A DNA stretch of 13,430 nucleotides, taken from positions 1-13,430 of the forward strand of contig JACETJ010000024.1 in the NCBI GenBank assembly GCA_013911345.1, read 5' to 3'. Below are positions 1-7,194 of this stretch, in pieces. The translations under genes were made by a program, and so were the position numbers. The notes below the pieces were generated by a model. The model was not told the DNA's origin, did no database searches, and was given only the letters and a program-made list of their open reading frames with translations. Numbering within the stretch: position 1 is the stretch's first letter; every line of letters starts with the position of its first letter. This stretch comes from Congregibacter sp. (GTDB lineage Bacteria > Pseudomonadota > Gammaproteobacteria > Pseudomonadales > Halieaceae).

Positions 1-464
1 CCATCGACCCCACCACTGGACGAGTCAATCAAAAGTCATTCATCCAGATCGTTCAGGCGGTGCGCGATCAGTTGCGAGAGCAAACTGACATCGGCAGCAT
101 CGTTTTCACTGACATCATCGAGAAAGACGTCTATTACGAGCAAGGACTTAACCGCGTAACACGCTTTGATGGGGTTACACGCAAGCCCGCGGTTCAGGGT
201 GCAGGCAGTGGTGTAACGGCTGAATTTGACTGGTCTCGCCCCGTCGCGGCCGCCACCCTCCGCGTCGCTTGGTTCAATATGAACCTGGAGCGGCTATTCT
301 CGGGGGAAGGTGGAATGGACGTCACCGATGCCGTCGATACGCGAAGTGGCACAGCTTTTGTGCGCAGACGGGACGTACTGGAAAACGAAAACCATATCGA
401 TGAGGGCATCGCCATTGCCCTCCACCCTGTCATTCCAATGAGGAATTGGCCGGGTAACCCCTGA
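1..464 (+). CDS. C-terminal part of an unrecognised protein (5' end outside window)
   Basis: An open frame enters from the left edge (first full codon at base 3) and ends with TGA at 462-464, giving about 153 residues of the C-terminal region. I do not recognise the family. The visible part is mixed polar and charged, with no membrane segment, no cysteine and no repeat. It reads like a folded soluble or exported domain, with short acidic stretches near the end (VLENENHIDEG) and a tail ending NWPGNP. The GTG at 60 is an internal codon rather than a credible start, because the frame stays open upstream to the edge. The gene converges on the HupE-like gene, whose stop codon begins at the very next base, so no terminator fits between them. 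The function is unknown; the missing N-terminal part would be needed to assign it. Confidence 0.7.
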   Translation, partial: IDPTTGRVNQKSFIQIVQAVRDQLREQTDIGSIVFTDIIEKDVYYEQGLNRVTRFDGVTRKPAVQGAGSGVTAEFDWSRPVAAATLRVAWFNMNLERLFSGEGGMDVTDAVDTRSGTAFVRRRDVLENENHIDEGIAIALHPVIPMRNWPGNP

Positions 465-1439
465 TTAGGCCAGCACTTCCAGCCCGCGTTCAATACACCA
501 CATTGCGGAGAGCCCGCCCAGCACGTAAATCGGGACTGGCTTGAGCGCTGCCACCCTGCCACCGATCAGGCGGCCGCCGAGCATCGCCAGCACGACCAGT
601 AACGCGATAAAAGCAAGCTGCCCCAGCTCGATCCCCACATTAAAAAAGAGCAAAGCCAGCGGGACGTTTGACTGGGGCAGACCTGTGTCAGCCAGCGCGC
701 CTGCAAAGCCCATACCGTGCAATAACCCAAAACCGCCGGCCAGCCACCAAGGTTGCCGCCACAGGGCGCCGGCTGACCCTCGCGCCAACTCCACCGCCAA
801 CAGATAGATCGACAGGGCGATCATGAATTCCACCAACGATACTGGGTAGTCGAAGAGCCCTAGCGTCACCATGGCAAGTGTCACGCTGTGTCCTAGGGTA
901 AACGCCGTGACGGTATAAATGAGACGCCGGTTCCAGCCCACCAGTAGCAACAGTCCCATCACAAACAGGAGGTGATCGGGTCCTGCCCAGATGTGCTCGG
1001 CCCCGAGCCAGGTGTAGTCGAGCGCGACTGTGCCGGCAGAGCCTTCTTCGGGCACAACAAAGTCGGGCTCGGTGGCGGTGAACACAGCCTGATGAAAAAT
1101 ATCGTCAGCCAAAGTGATGCGAAGTAGTGCAGAAGATTGGTTTTGTCCCAAGCCTGAGACCGACACAGTCTCCCCCACCAAGCCCGTCGGGCACTCCAGC
1201 TGGATCTGCTTGAGCTCTCCGGTGCCCTCCTGAACCCAGGGTGATATTGAAGTGATCTCACAAGCGGCGGGGAAGCGCGGTTCAATCGGTGTCGCCGAGA
1301 CTTTTTGTAGCGGCGTTTTCCAAGTGGCGCTAAAAGCCGTTCCGGAAAGCTGCGTCACTTCGAGTAACGAAGGCGCGAACCGGTGTGCGGCGGCGTCGGT
1401 CGCGAGCAGCAAGCTCCACACTATTAACCACACTCTCAT
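465..1439 (-). CDS. HupE/UreJ family integral membrane protein
   Basis: The 324-residue protein has a probable signal peptide (residues 1-18), then an extracytoplasmic domain (about 20-140), then a membrane domain of about six or seven helices (about 145-320). The membrane half carries the family's conserved polar and histidine residues inside helices: GAEHIWAGPDHLLFV (146-160), FTLGHSVTLA (180-189), GLLHGMGFAGAL (238-249) and FFNVGIELGQ (265-274). HupE and UreJ proteins are thought to be nickel or cobalt permeases. This long subtype, with an N-terminal periplasmic domain, is common in marine Proteobacteria without nearby hydrogenase or urease genes, so its substrate is uncertain. No urease or hydrogenase gene is visible here. 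The start ATG overlaps the stop of the upstream parvulin-like gene in an ATGA junction, which implies translational coupling. I am sure of the family, not of the transported ion. Confidence 0.9.
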   Translation of the reverse strand: MRVWLIVWSLLLATDAAAHRFAPSLLEVTQLSGTAFSATWKTPLQKVSATPIEPRFPAACEITSISPWVQEGTGELKQIQLECPTGLVGETVSVSGLGQNQSSALLRITLADDIFHQAVFTATEPDFVVPEEGSAGTVALDYTWLGAEHIWAGPDHLLFVMGLLLLVGWNRRLIYTVTAFTLGHSVTLAMVTLGLFDYPVSLVEFMIALSIYLLAVELARGSAGALWRQPWWLAGGFGLLHGMGFAGALADTGLPQSNVPLALLFFNVGIELGQLAFIALLVVLAMLGGRLIGGRVAALKPVPIYVLGGLSAMWCIERGLEVLA

Positions 1440-2356
1440 GAGCGTCGCACCTCATAGCCGGCCATCGCCCCCTCTACCCAATCGACAACAGCCTGCTCTT
1501 CTGCCTCGCGGACCAGATCCCGCTCAATACGTACACTGACCTCTTCCAACTCCAGCGTGCGCGACGGCTCGAATGCCTCGATATAGACATAGTGCTGGCC
1601 AAAGACCGACGTTACCGGTCCGATCCATGCACCGGCCTGAACCTCGGTGGCGCTCACCTGCTCGGCGAACTCAGCACCAAATACCCGGGACATCTGCTCA
1701 GGGCTCTGGCGCCGGAAGGCATAACCCGACAAAAAGGGCGCGCCGAGTAACCGCGCCGCATCGGGGCTTAAGCTGTCGGTATTGACCTGTGCCATCAATG
1801 CCGGCATCTCTGCCGCACGCTGGGTCGAGAGGAACACGTGACTGAAGGTATAGCGCGCGGGCTCGCGCCAGCTGTCGAGCTCCTGCTGATACCGGATTGC
1901 CACCGCCTCTGCGCCCGGTGCCGGGTTGGGTCGGGTGGCCACGATCAGCCGCTCCATAATCTGCACCAAGCGGCGACGAATAACTTCATCGGTGAGGTGA
2001 AGCCGAAGCGCATAACCCTGCTGTATCAGCTCTCGGTCGCTAGCGCCGGTACTGGTATCGAGAAAGCGCATATTGCGGATGATGCGCTGCTCAACCGCGG
2101 CGTCACGGTATTGCAGATCGCGGTCAAGTGCCTCTCGAAACAACAATTCATCACGCAACTCGGTGTCGATAAACTGCTCCAGCAGCGCCGGACTAACGCC
2201 GTCTGGGGCAAAGCGGGTGTAGTTCTCCACCATGGCGCTGAGCCGCTCCGGATTGGGCGGACCCAACACCGGTTTAGGCTCAGGGAAAAGCCACTGGCCG
2301 CCGACAAACAACATCACTCCCAGCAGCAAAAAGTGCAGCCACGGCTTTTTCAACAT
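1436..2356 (-). CDS. Membrane-anchored parvulin-like (PpiC-type) peptidyl-prolyl isomerase
   Basis: This 306-residue protein begins with a single membrane anchor (about 8-24). A helical, charged chaperone-like region follows (35-165), then a C-terminal parvulin-like domain (about 168-262). The parvulin signs are the first strand YTFSHVFLS (169-177) and the closing AGAWIGPVTSVFGQHYVYI (241-259). The usual central GG-x-LG motif is replaced by LSGYAFRRQ, so the domain is divergent and may bind rather than isomerise its clients. The layout resembles PpiD/SurA-type periplasmic folding factors, with the bulk of the protein expected in the periplasm. No strong Shine-Dalgarno precedes the ATG. It sits 33 bases after the YdjA-like gene and overlaps the HupE-like gene by four bases, so it probably belongs to one transcript and may assist assembly of that membrane protein (inference). 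Confidence 0.82.
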   Translation of the reverse strand: MLKKPWLHFLLLGVMLFVGGQWLFPEPKPVLGPPNPERLSAMVENYTRFAPDGVSPALLEQFIDTELRDELLFREALDRDLQYRDAAVEQRIIRNMRFLDTSTGASDRELIQQGYALRLHLTDEVIRRRLVQIMERLIVATRPNPAPGAEAVAIRYQQELDSWREPARYTFSHVFLSTQRAAEMPALMAQVNTDSLSPDAARLLGAPFLSGYAFRRQSPEQMSRVFGAEFAEQVSATEVQAGAWIGPVTSVFGQHYVYIEAFEPSRTLELEEVSVRIERDLVREAEEQAVVDWVEGAMAGYEVRRS

Positions 2357-2389
2357 GCTTATGATGCGCCCCCTGAATGTGCGGGCAAT

Positions 2390-2941
2390 TTAAAAGTAGC
2401 TCACAACAGAATCAAGCGTTTCCTCGGGGATCAGTTTACTCGGGCCATCTCGGGTACCGATATAGAGAAAGCCAATGACCTGATCACCAGGTTCCCCCCC
2501 AAGCGCTTCGACGACATGAGGATCCGTAGCATAGCCTCCTGTGCGCCAGACACAGCCAAAGCCGAGGGCGTCCGCCGCCAGCTGCGCTGCGTGGAGCGAA
2601 GCCGCCACCGCATGCGCCTGCTCATCTCGAGGGACTTTTTCATGAGCAACGGCGTGCAGCAGCCCGGCGAGCACCAGCGGTGCCCGCAACGGAGCGTTTT
2701 CAGCTTTCGTTAACTGAGCGGCATCGGTAATACCTTTCAACACGAGGCTACGCTGAAAGCACTCTCCCAACACCGCGCGTCGATCTCCAGTGATCACCAC
2801 AAAACGCCACGGCCGCAGTCGACCATGATCCGGCGCACGCAGTGCGGCCTGCAGAATCGTCTGCAACTGATCGGCATCGGGCCCGGGGTCAGTCAGGCGC
2901 GGGTGGGAGTTGCGATGAAGCAAGGTATCGAGCGTCGACAT
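2390..2941 (-). CDS. YdjA-like nitroreductase family flavoprotein
   Basis: This is a 183-residue nitroreductase, the same length as E. coli YdjA as I recall it, with closely matching landmarks: the N-terminal LLHRNSHPRLTDP (7-19), the FMN-site region RAPDHGRLRPWRFVVI (35-50), the middle segment KAENAPLRAPLVLAGL (79-94), the segment ALGFGCVWRTGGYAT (125-139), and the tail ending VVSYF. Family members are small cytoplasmic homodimers that bind FMN and use NAD(P)H to reduce nitro or quinone compounds. The physiological substrate of YdjA proteins is not settled. The start is the ATG at 2941 with only a weak Shine-Dalgarno. The gene lies 48 bases downstream of fabY and 33 bases upstream of the parvulin-like gene on the same strand, so co-transcription is likely. 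A second, unrelated-subtype nitroreductase is found at 8314-9015. Confidence 0.9.
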   Translation of the reverse strand: MSTLDTLLHRNSHPRLTDPGPDADQLQTILQAALRAPDHGRLRPWRFVVITGDRRAVLGECFQRSLVLKGITDAAQLTKAENAPLRAPLVLAGLLHAVAHEKVPRDEQAHAVAASLHAAQLAADALGFGCVWRTGGYATDPHVVEALGGEPGDQVIGFLYIGTRDGPSKLIPEETLDSVVSYF

Positions 2942-2989
2942 GTCAGTACATCTTGATGGCTATAGGACTAGCGTAGCAAATGTCTGGCT

Positions 2990-4822
2990 TCAGTCGACCT
3001 GCCAACCATCTGGCACCGCCCCGCGGAGCGGAATGGTCTGGCCAGCGAATGCGATCGACTCAGAGGTCACGGTGACGTCCGCATCAGTGAGTACGCCCTC
3101 GTCAAAATGATAACTGGGCGACCAGTTGCCCGCGATGCGCTCAGCCTCCGTCGCAGCCTGCTCCGCCGCTACCGCGTCGCGACGATCCCGCCAGGCAGCC
3201 ATCTCGGCTTTGCCGTACGCGCGGCCCAGCATGTGTTCGGTGGTATCGGGGCTCAACAGCGCAGCGGTCGCGTTATTTCCGCCAAATCCTTTGCTGTTGA
3301 TTAACGCGTAATCCCGCTCCGAGCTGTCCTGCTCGGTAAGCGCAAAACTGAGCCGCTCGGTAACCACATCATCGGCCAGTCCATCCACCGTGTGGATGCG
3401 GGGAATCATCCCGTGTTGCCAGATACCCAGTGTCGCGGTGAGCTGATCCCCCGCCGCCGCACCCAGTGAATGGCCCACGTAACTCTTAATTGCCGCAACC
3501 GGCCACTCTGAGACACCAAACGCTTCGGCAACCTTGTTGAGCAAGGTTGATTCCGTGACACGGTTCTGGGGCGTCCCTGTGCCGTGCGCCTGAACCATGC
3601 CGCGATGTTTGAGCCGCTCATCACCGAGGATATTGCGCAGCGTTGCCATGGCCTCCGCCACGGTCAGATAATTGCCTGCGCCGGGGCCGGAGATCGATTT
3701 CTTAGCACCATCAGCACGCACACTCACGAACGGCGCGCCGGCCAGAATGGGGGCGCCCAGCTCGAGGGCCAGCGCGTCATCCATCAGGATCACCACTTGC
3801 GCCGACTCCGCCATAGTAAAACCGCAATTTTCCCCGAAGGGTCGACAAGCCCTGCGGCTATCTACCCGCTCACTCTCAGCCAATCCGTCGAGCTGCCTAA
3901 GCCCTTTGTCAGTGGCCAGCGCACCCATGGCGACATAACCGTCCATGACCTCGGCATTCACAGGCGCTTCTGCGGCGCCCACTACCGCGATGCGAGAGCG
4001 GCCGGCGCGAATGTCCGCGATACCCAGGCGAAGGTTGTAGAGAAACGTCGCGCAAGCGCCGAGGGCAGGCCCGGTAGCGCTCATCGTGCCCAGAACGTAA
4101 GCACTGACAAAGTCGCCCGGCATCTCGGCAAAACCGAAAGGGCACTGCTTGGAACTGACGCGGCGGCCCTGCAGACGCGCCCGCAGCATACCGCCCGACC
4201 CCGCGTCGTCCAGCTGACCCATCGCACTGGAGATATAAACGCTGACGGCATCAGCGGGCACCTTGCCGGCCAGCGTTGCCCAATCCATACCCAGATCAGC
4301 GAGCGCATCCGACATAGCAAACACCGTCATCTGCACTGCGCGGGGATGATTGCGTGAGGGGTACAGATCTCCGGGGTTGAAGCCGGTCGGCAACTGCCCC
4401 GCACTGCTGACGTCAAACTGGCGAGTGCTGGGCAGCAAGACTTCGGAGTGGGGCTCCAGTGCCACCCGCAGACGCTTTTCGTCCAAAGGCGACGTCTTCC
4501 CACCGATAACGTCGCCGTCACCGATACCACCCGGGTTGTAATCGAAGACCCCCCCTCCTTGATCTGCGCTGACCTGAGCCCGCCGGTGCCAGGGCACGGC
4601 TTGGTGATCAAACCAGTCGCTTTCGATTTCGCGCACCAATGTGTGCTTGAGCAGGTTATCCCTATCGCTGGTACCCATCATTTGTGACAAGGCGGACTCA
4701 GTCGCGGCCCGATCAGTCGCTGACAGATGATCCCAGATCATTCGCCGATAGGCATGACGACGGGACGTACGGCCTGCACTGTTGATACCGCCTGCGGCAA
4801 CCATGACGGGCAATCTGAGCAT
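2990..4822 (-). CDS. fabY: FabY-like beta-ketoacyl-ACP synthase
   Basis: This is a 610-residue condensing enzyme, much longer than FabB/FabF (about 410), and it matches the architecture of Pseudomonas aeruginosa FabY (PA5174, about 634 residues) that I recall. Shared landmarks include the N-terminal LPVMVAAGGINSAGR, SAGQLPTGFNPGDLY (140-154), GACATFLYNL (255-264), RPFGENCGFTMAES (327-340) and NSKGFGGNNA (509-518). The Cys-His-His catalytic set is intact: Cys257, His413 in AHGTGTP and His451 in VGHSLG. In P. aeruginosa FabY makes the first 3-ketoacyl-ACP from acetyl-CoA and malonyl-ACP. The same role is inferred here. I chose the ATG at 4822, because GGAG lies just upstream and the protein then begins MLRLPVMV like FabY. 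The frame extends to an ATG at 4900, but that extension has no family similarity. A GlxA-type regulator is transcribed divergently. Confidence 0.9.
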   Translation of the reverse strand: MLRLPVMVAAGGINSAGRTSRRHAYRRMIWDHLSATDRAATESALSQMMGTSDRDNLLKHTLVREIESDWFDHQAVPWHRRAQVSADQGGGVFDYNPGGIGDGDVIGGKTSPLDEKRLRVALEPHSEVLLPSTRQFDVSSAGQLPTGFNPGDLYPSRNHPRAVQMTVFAMSDALADLGMDWATLAGKVPADAVSVYISSAMGQLDDAGSGGMLRARLQGRRVSSKQCPFGFAEMPGDFVSAYVLGTMSATGPALGACATFLYNLRLGIADIRAGRSRIAVVGAAEAPVNAEVMDGYVAMGALATDKGLRQLDGLAESERVDSRRACRPFGENCGFTMAESAQVVILMDDALALELGAPILAGAPFVSVRADGAKKSISGPGAGNYLTVAEAMATLRNILGDERLKHRGMVQAHGTGTPQNRVTESTLLNKVAEAFGVSEWPVAAIKSYVGHSLGAAAGDQLTATLGIWQHGMIPRIHTVDGLADDVVTERLSFALTEQDSSERDYALINSKGFGGNNATAALLSPDTTEHMLGRAYGKAEMAAWRDRRDAVAAEQAATEAERIAGNWSPSYHFDEGVLTDADVTVTSESIAFAGQTIPLRGAVPDGWQVD

Positions 4823-4887
4823 GAGATCTCCACTTTTCTCGCAACGACGGATCCGTGGCGAACCCGCGAAAGCGTGGCAGTTTACCC

Positions 4888-4916
4888 TCGACAGGGGCAT
4901 TTTCTATGCGTATAAC
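4888..4916 (+). promoter_or_regulatory. Candidate sigma70 promoter for the GlxA-type regulator gene
   Basis: The -35 candidate TCGACA (4888-4893) and the -10 candidate TATAAC (4911-4916) each match the consensus at five of six positions and are separated by exactly 17 bases. Transcription would begin near 4923, only a few bases before an in-frame ATG at 4927. The ATG at 4906 lies inside the promoter, between its two boxes, so the two start-codon choices cannot both use this promoter. Another perfect TATAAT (4921-4926) has no good -35. Confidence 0.5.
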
Positions 4917-5940
4917 GCCATATAATATGAATATTACGCCAAATACCGAGTCAGTTTTTCGCATTGCGGCGTTGACCCACGAGGACATGCTTGCCTCCTC
5001 ACTCACACTGCCACTTGAAATCCTGACTGGCGCGGCTCAAGCACTCGGTCGTGCCGGCCGACAGCGCCTTAGCATCGAGTGTTTCAGTCAGGAGGGGGGT
5101 CCGCTCACTATACAAAGTGGCCTGACCCTCGCGTCAACACCACTGACCGAACTCTCTCAGGCTGATTTATTGATCGTTCCTGCCATCTGGCGACAGCCAC
5201 AGCGAGTCCTGCGCCGCCACCCAGAGCAGATCGCACTTATCGAACAGCATGTCAGCGCGGGGGGGCTGACCATCAGCGTTGGCTCCGGCAGCTTTCTTCT
5301 GGCAGAGACGGGCCGCATGAAAGGGAGAACGATGACCACTCACTGGCAGTGGTTCGACGCGTTTGCGCATCGCTACCCACGGGTCCAGTTGGAGCGGCGT
5401 CAATTGATCACACAATCTGACAACGTGTTCTGTGTGAGCAGCGTGAACTCGGTGGCTGACCTGATGGTGTATCTCTGTGGTGAGCTGTTCTCCCCCAGGG
5501 TCGCCCGTTACATAGAGAATCAGTTCTCACCTGAAATTCGACAGCGCTTCTCCCCCTCTCCGGTCGGCACACCGAGAGATCTGCACCATGATGAGCTCAT
5601 TGCCGACGTCCAAACCGAGCTGAACAGGGATCTGCGCGCAGCCCCCGCCATGACCGCGCTAGCCGCGCAGCTCGGCGTCAGCACTCGCACACTGATGCGA
5701 CGCTTTAAATTCGCCACCGGCGTATCCGTTGGCCAATACCTACAACAACGCAGGCTGGACGAGGCACAGGCTCTGTTGCGTCGAACCAATCTGTCGATCA
5801 CTGAGGTAGGGGTCGCCGTGGGTCTGCACGATGCCTCACATTTCAGCCGCATGTTCCGCGAGCAAACCGGGCTGACGCCCTCGGCATTTCGCACCGCAGT
5901 GCGCGACAAGTCGTTTGCAGCGAATCCGAGTCCTCTCTGA
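4906..5940 (+). CDS. GlxA-type transcriptional regulator (DJ-1/PfpI domain plus AraC helix-turn-helix)
   Basis: From the ATG at 4906 the protein is 344 residues. An N-terminal DJ-1/PfpI amidotransferase-like domain (about 17-205) is followed by an AraC-family DNA-binding domain with two helix-turn-helix units (about 249-268 and 297-319). The second unit ends in the family signature GLHDASHFSRMFREQTGLTPSAFR (306-329). The nucleophile elbow of the first domain reads SVGSGSF, with glycine (126) where a cysteine is usual, so it should be a ligand-sensing rather than catalytic domain. The start is uncertain. ATG 4906 has AGGGG nearby (4893-4897). ATG 4927 has no Shine-Dalgarno, but sits just after a good promoter and could be nearly leaderless. 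The gene is divergent from fabY and followed 61 bases on by a thiolase gene, so control of acyl-CoA or fatty-acid genes is inferred. Confidence 0.88.
   Translation: MRITPYNMNITPNTESVFRIAALTHEDMLASSLTLPLEILTGAAQALGRAGRQRLSIECFSQEGGPLTIQSGLTLASTPLTELSQADLLIVPAIWRQPQRVLRRHPEQIALIEQHVSAGGLTISVGSGSFLLAETGRMKGRTMTTHWQWFDAFAHRYPRVQLERRQLITQSDNVFCVSSVNSVADLMVYLCGELFSPRVARYIENQFSPEIRQRFSPSPVGTPRDLHHDELIADVQTELNRDLRAAPAMTALAAQLGVSTRTLMRRFKFATGVSVGQYLQQRRLDEAQALLRRTNLSITEVGVAVGLHDASHFSRMFREQTGLTPSAFRTAVRDKSFAANPSPL
4911..4946. promoter_or_regulatory. Candidate AraC-type operator: two 15-bp direct repeats 21 bp apart
   Basis: TATAACGCCATATAA (4911-4925) and TATTACGCCAAATAC (4932-4946) match at 12 of 15 positions and are offset by exactly 21 bp, two helical turns. 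AraC-family proteins classically bind direct-repeat half-sites with this spacing (araI1/araI2). The repeats overlap the -10 region of the candidate promoter and lie between the regulator gene and divergent fabY, so autoregulation and control of fabY are both possible. If translation starts at 4906 they are also coding and produce a repeated peptide (RITPYNM/NITPNTE), which is an alternative explanation. Confidence 0.4.
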
Positions 5941-6001
5941 ACTTGCAGGGCCGTCTTAGTTGGGGCTAAATGCCCGCCCCGTCTCCGTTAAGAGCCGCTA
6001 T

Positions 6002-7180
6002 ATGACCAATGTACTGATCGTCGATGGTGCCCGCACGCCCATGGGTGGGCTGCTGGGCGACCTAGCCGACGCCACAGCCAACGAATTGGGCACGACCGCC
6101 ATTGCAGCCACGCTCGACCGAGCGAATGTCGCACCCGAAGCAGTAGACGAGGTATTCATGGGATGCGTACTACCGGCCGGCCTCAAGCAGTGCCCGGCTA
6201 GGCAGGCAATGCTGGCCGCAGGAATCCCCAGCACCACTGGCGCAGTCACGATCAACAAGGCCTGCGGCAGCGGTATGCAGGCCACCATTTTTGGTATCGA
6301 CAGTATTGCAGCGGGCACCAACCAGTTGGTGATCAGTGGCGGCCTAGAAAGCATGTCCAACGCGCCGCAAATTCTGATGACCGGACGCAAGGGTCAGCGA
6401 CTCGGGCACACCAAACTGTTCGATCATATGTTCATCGACGGGCTGGAGGATGCCTATACCGGTGCCGCCATGGGTACCTTCGCGCAGAAAACTGCTGACG
6501 CACATGGACTCACGCGGGAAGATATGGATGCCTTTGCTATTGAGAGTCTGACCCGTGCGCAGCGCGCTATTGATGAGGGTCTCAACGCGCAGGAAATCGC
6601 GCCTGTCACCATCCGCACCCGGCGCGGCGAGCATACTGTGTCGGTGGACGAGCAGCCCCATAAGGCCAACCCGGAGAAAATTCCGCAGCTCCGTCCTGCG
6701 TTTGCCGAGGGCGGCACGATCACACCCGCCAACTCCAGCTCTATCTCTGATGGCGCCAGCGCTCTGCTGCTGGCCAGCGAAGATGCCGTCGCGAGCCACG
6801 GCCTTAAGCCGCGCGCTCGTATCGTCGCCCACGCCCGTAACAGTCTGGCGCCAGAAGATTTCACGCTGGCACCCATTGGCGCCACAGAACAGGTGCTGGC
6901 GAAGGCAGGTTGGTCCGCCTCTGAAGTCGACCTGTGGGAGATCAATGAGGCTTTCGCTATGGTCACTATGCTGACAACGCGAGAGCTAAAGCTCGATCCC
7001 GCCTGCGTCAACGTTCATGGCGGCGCCTGCGCCCAGGGGCATCCGATCGGCTCGACCGGTTCGAGGATCATCGTGACCCTGATGCACGCGCTTGAACACT
7101 ACGGCAAGCAGCGCGGGGTCGCAGCCCTTTGTATTGGCGGCGGTGAGGCCACCGCGGTCGCGATTGAGCTTATCTCCTAA
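6002..7180 (+). CDS. Thiolase family protein (acetyl-CoA C-acyltransferase)
   Basis: This is a 392-residue thiolase, the normal family length. The catalytic set is complete: nucleophilic Cys88 in NKACGSGMQA, the NEAF motif (315-318), His347 in GHPIG, and the C-terminal Cys377 in CIGGGEA. The enzyme condenses two acetyl-CoA to acetoacetyl-CoA or cleaves 3-ketoacyl-CoA. It cannot be told from sequence alone which direction or chain length is physiological. The segment before the catalytic histidine reads GGACAQGHPIG, rather than the GGAIALGHPIG of classical biosynthetic thiolases. I chose the ATG at 6002 because the family begins with VLIVDGARTP just after it, and AAGAG lies seven bases upstream. 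An in-frame start at 5960 would add 14 residues unlike the family. It lies between the GlxA-type regulator and the ribB-like gene (14-base gap downstream), suggesting one operon. Confidence 0.92.
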   Translation: MTNVLIVDGARTPMGGLLGDLADATANELGTTAIAATLDRANVAPEAVDEVFMGCVLPAGLKQCPARQAMLAAGIPSTTGAVTINKACGSGMQATIFGIDSIAAGTNQLVISGGLESMSNAPQILMTGRKGQRLGHTKLFDHMFIDGLEDAYTGAAMGTFAQKTADAHGLTREDMDAFAIESLTRAQRAIDEGLNAQEIAPVTIRTRRGEHTVSVDEQPHKANPEKIPQLRPAFAEGGTITPANSSSISDGASALLLASEDAVASHGLKPRARIVAHARNSLAPEDFTLAPIGATEQVLAKAGWSASEVDLWEINEAFAMVTMLTTRELKLDPACVNVHGGACAQGHPIGSTGSRIIVTLMHALEHYGKQRGVAALCIGGGEATAVAIELIS

Positions 7181-7194
7181 CCGAATTCCTAATT

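Noticed and set aside
1838..2713. Long plus-strand open frame (291 codons)
   Set aside because: It lies antisense to the parvulin-like and nitroreductase genes, both with clear family motifs. Its translation resembles no protein and spans their intergenic gap.
3584..4357. Plus-strand open frame (257 codons)
   Set aside because: It is antisense to the catalytic core of fabY and has no recognisable domain.
4823..4900. N-terminal extension of fabY to an ATG at 4900
   Set aside because: The added 26 residues are unlike FabY, while the ATG at 4822 has a ribosome binding site and starts exactly at the conserved N-terminus.
4855..4905. GTG start at 4855 for the GlxA-type regulator
   Set aside because: It lies upstream of the candidate promoter, has no ribosome binding site, and adds residues unlike the family.
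5962..5980. Hairpin GGGGC/GCCCC between the regulator and thiolase genes, considered as a terminator
   Set aside because: The stem is only five bases with a nine-base loop and no T-tract follows, so it is not convincing as a terminator.
5960..6001. Upstream start for the thiolase
   Set aside because: It adds 14 residues before the conserved VLIVDGARTP start of the family; ATG 6002 has a suitable ribosome binding site.
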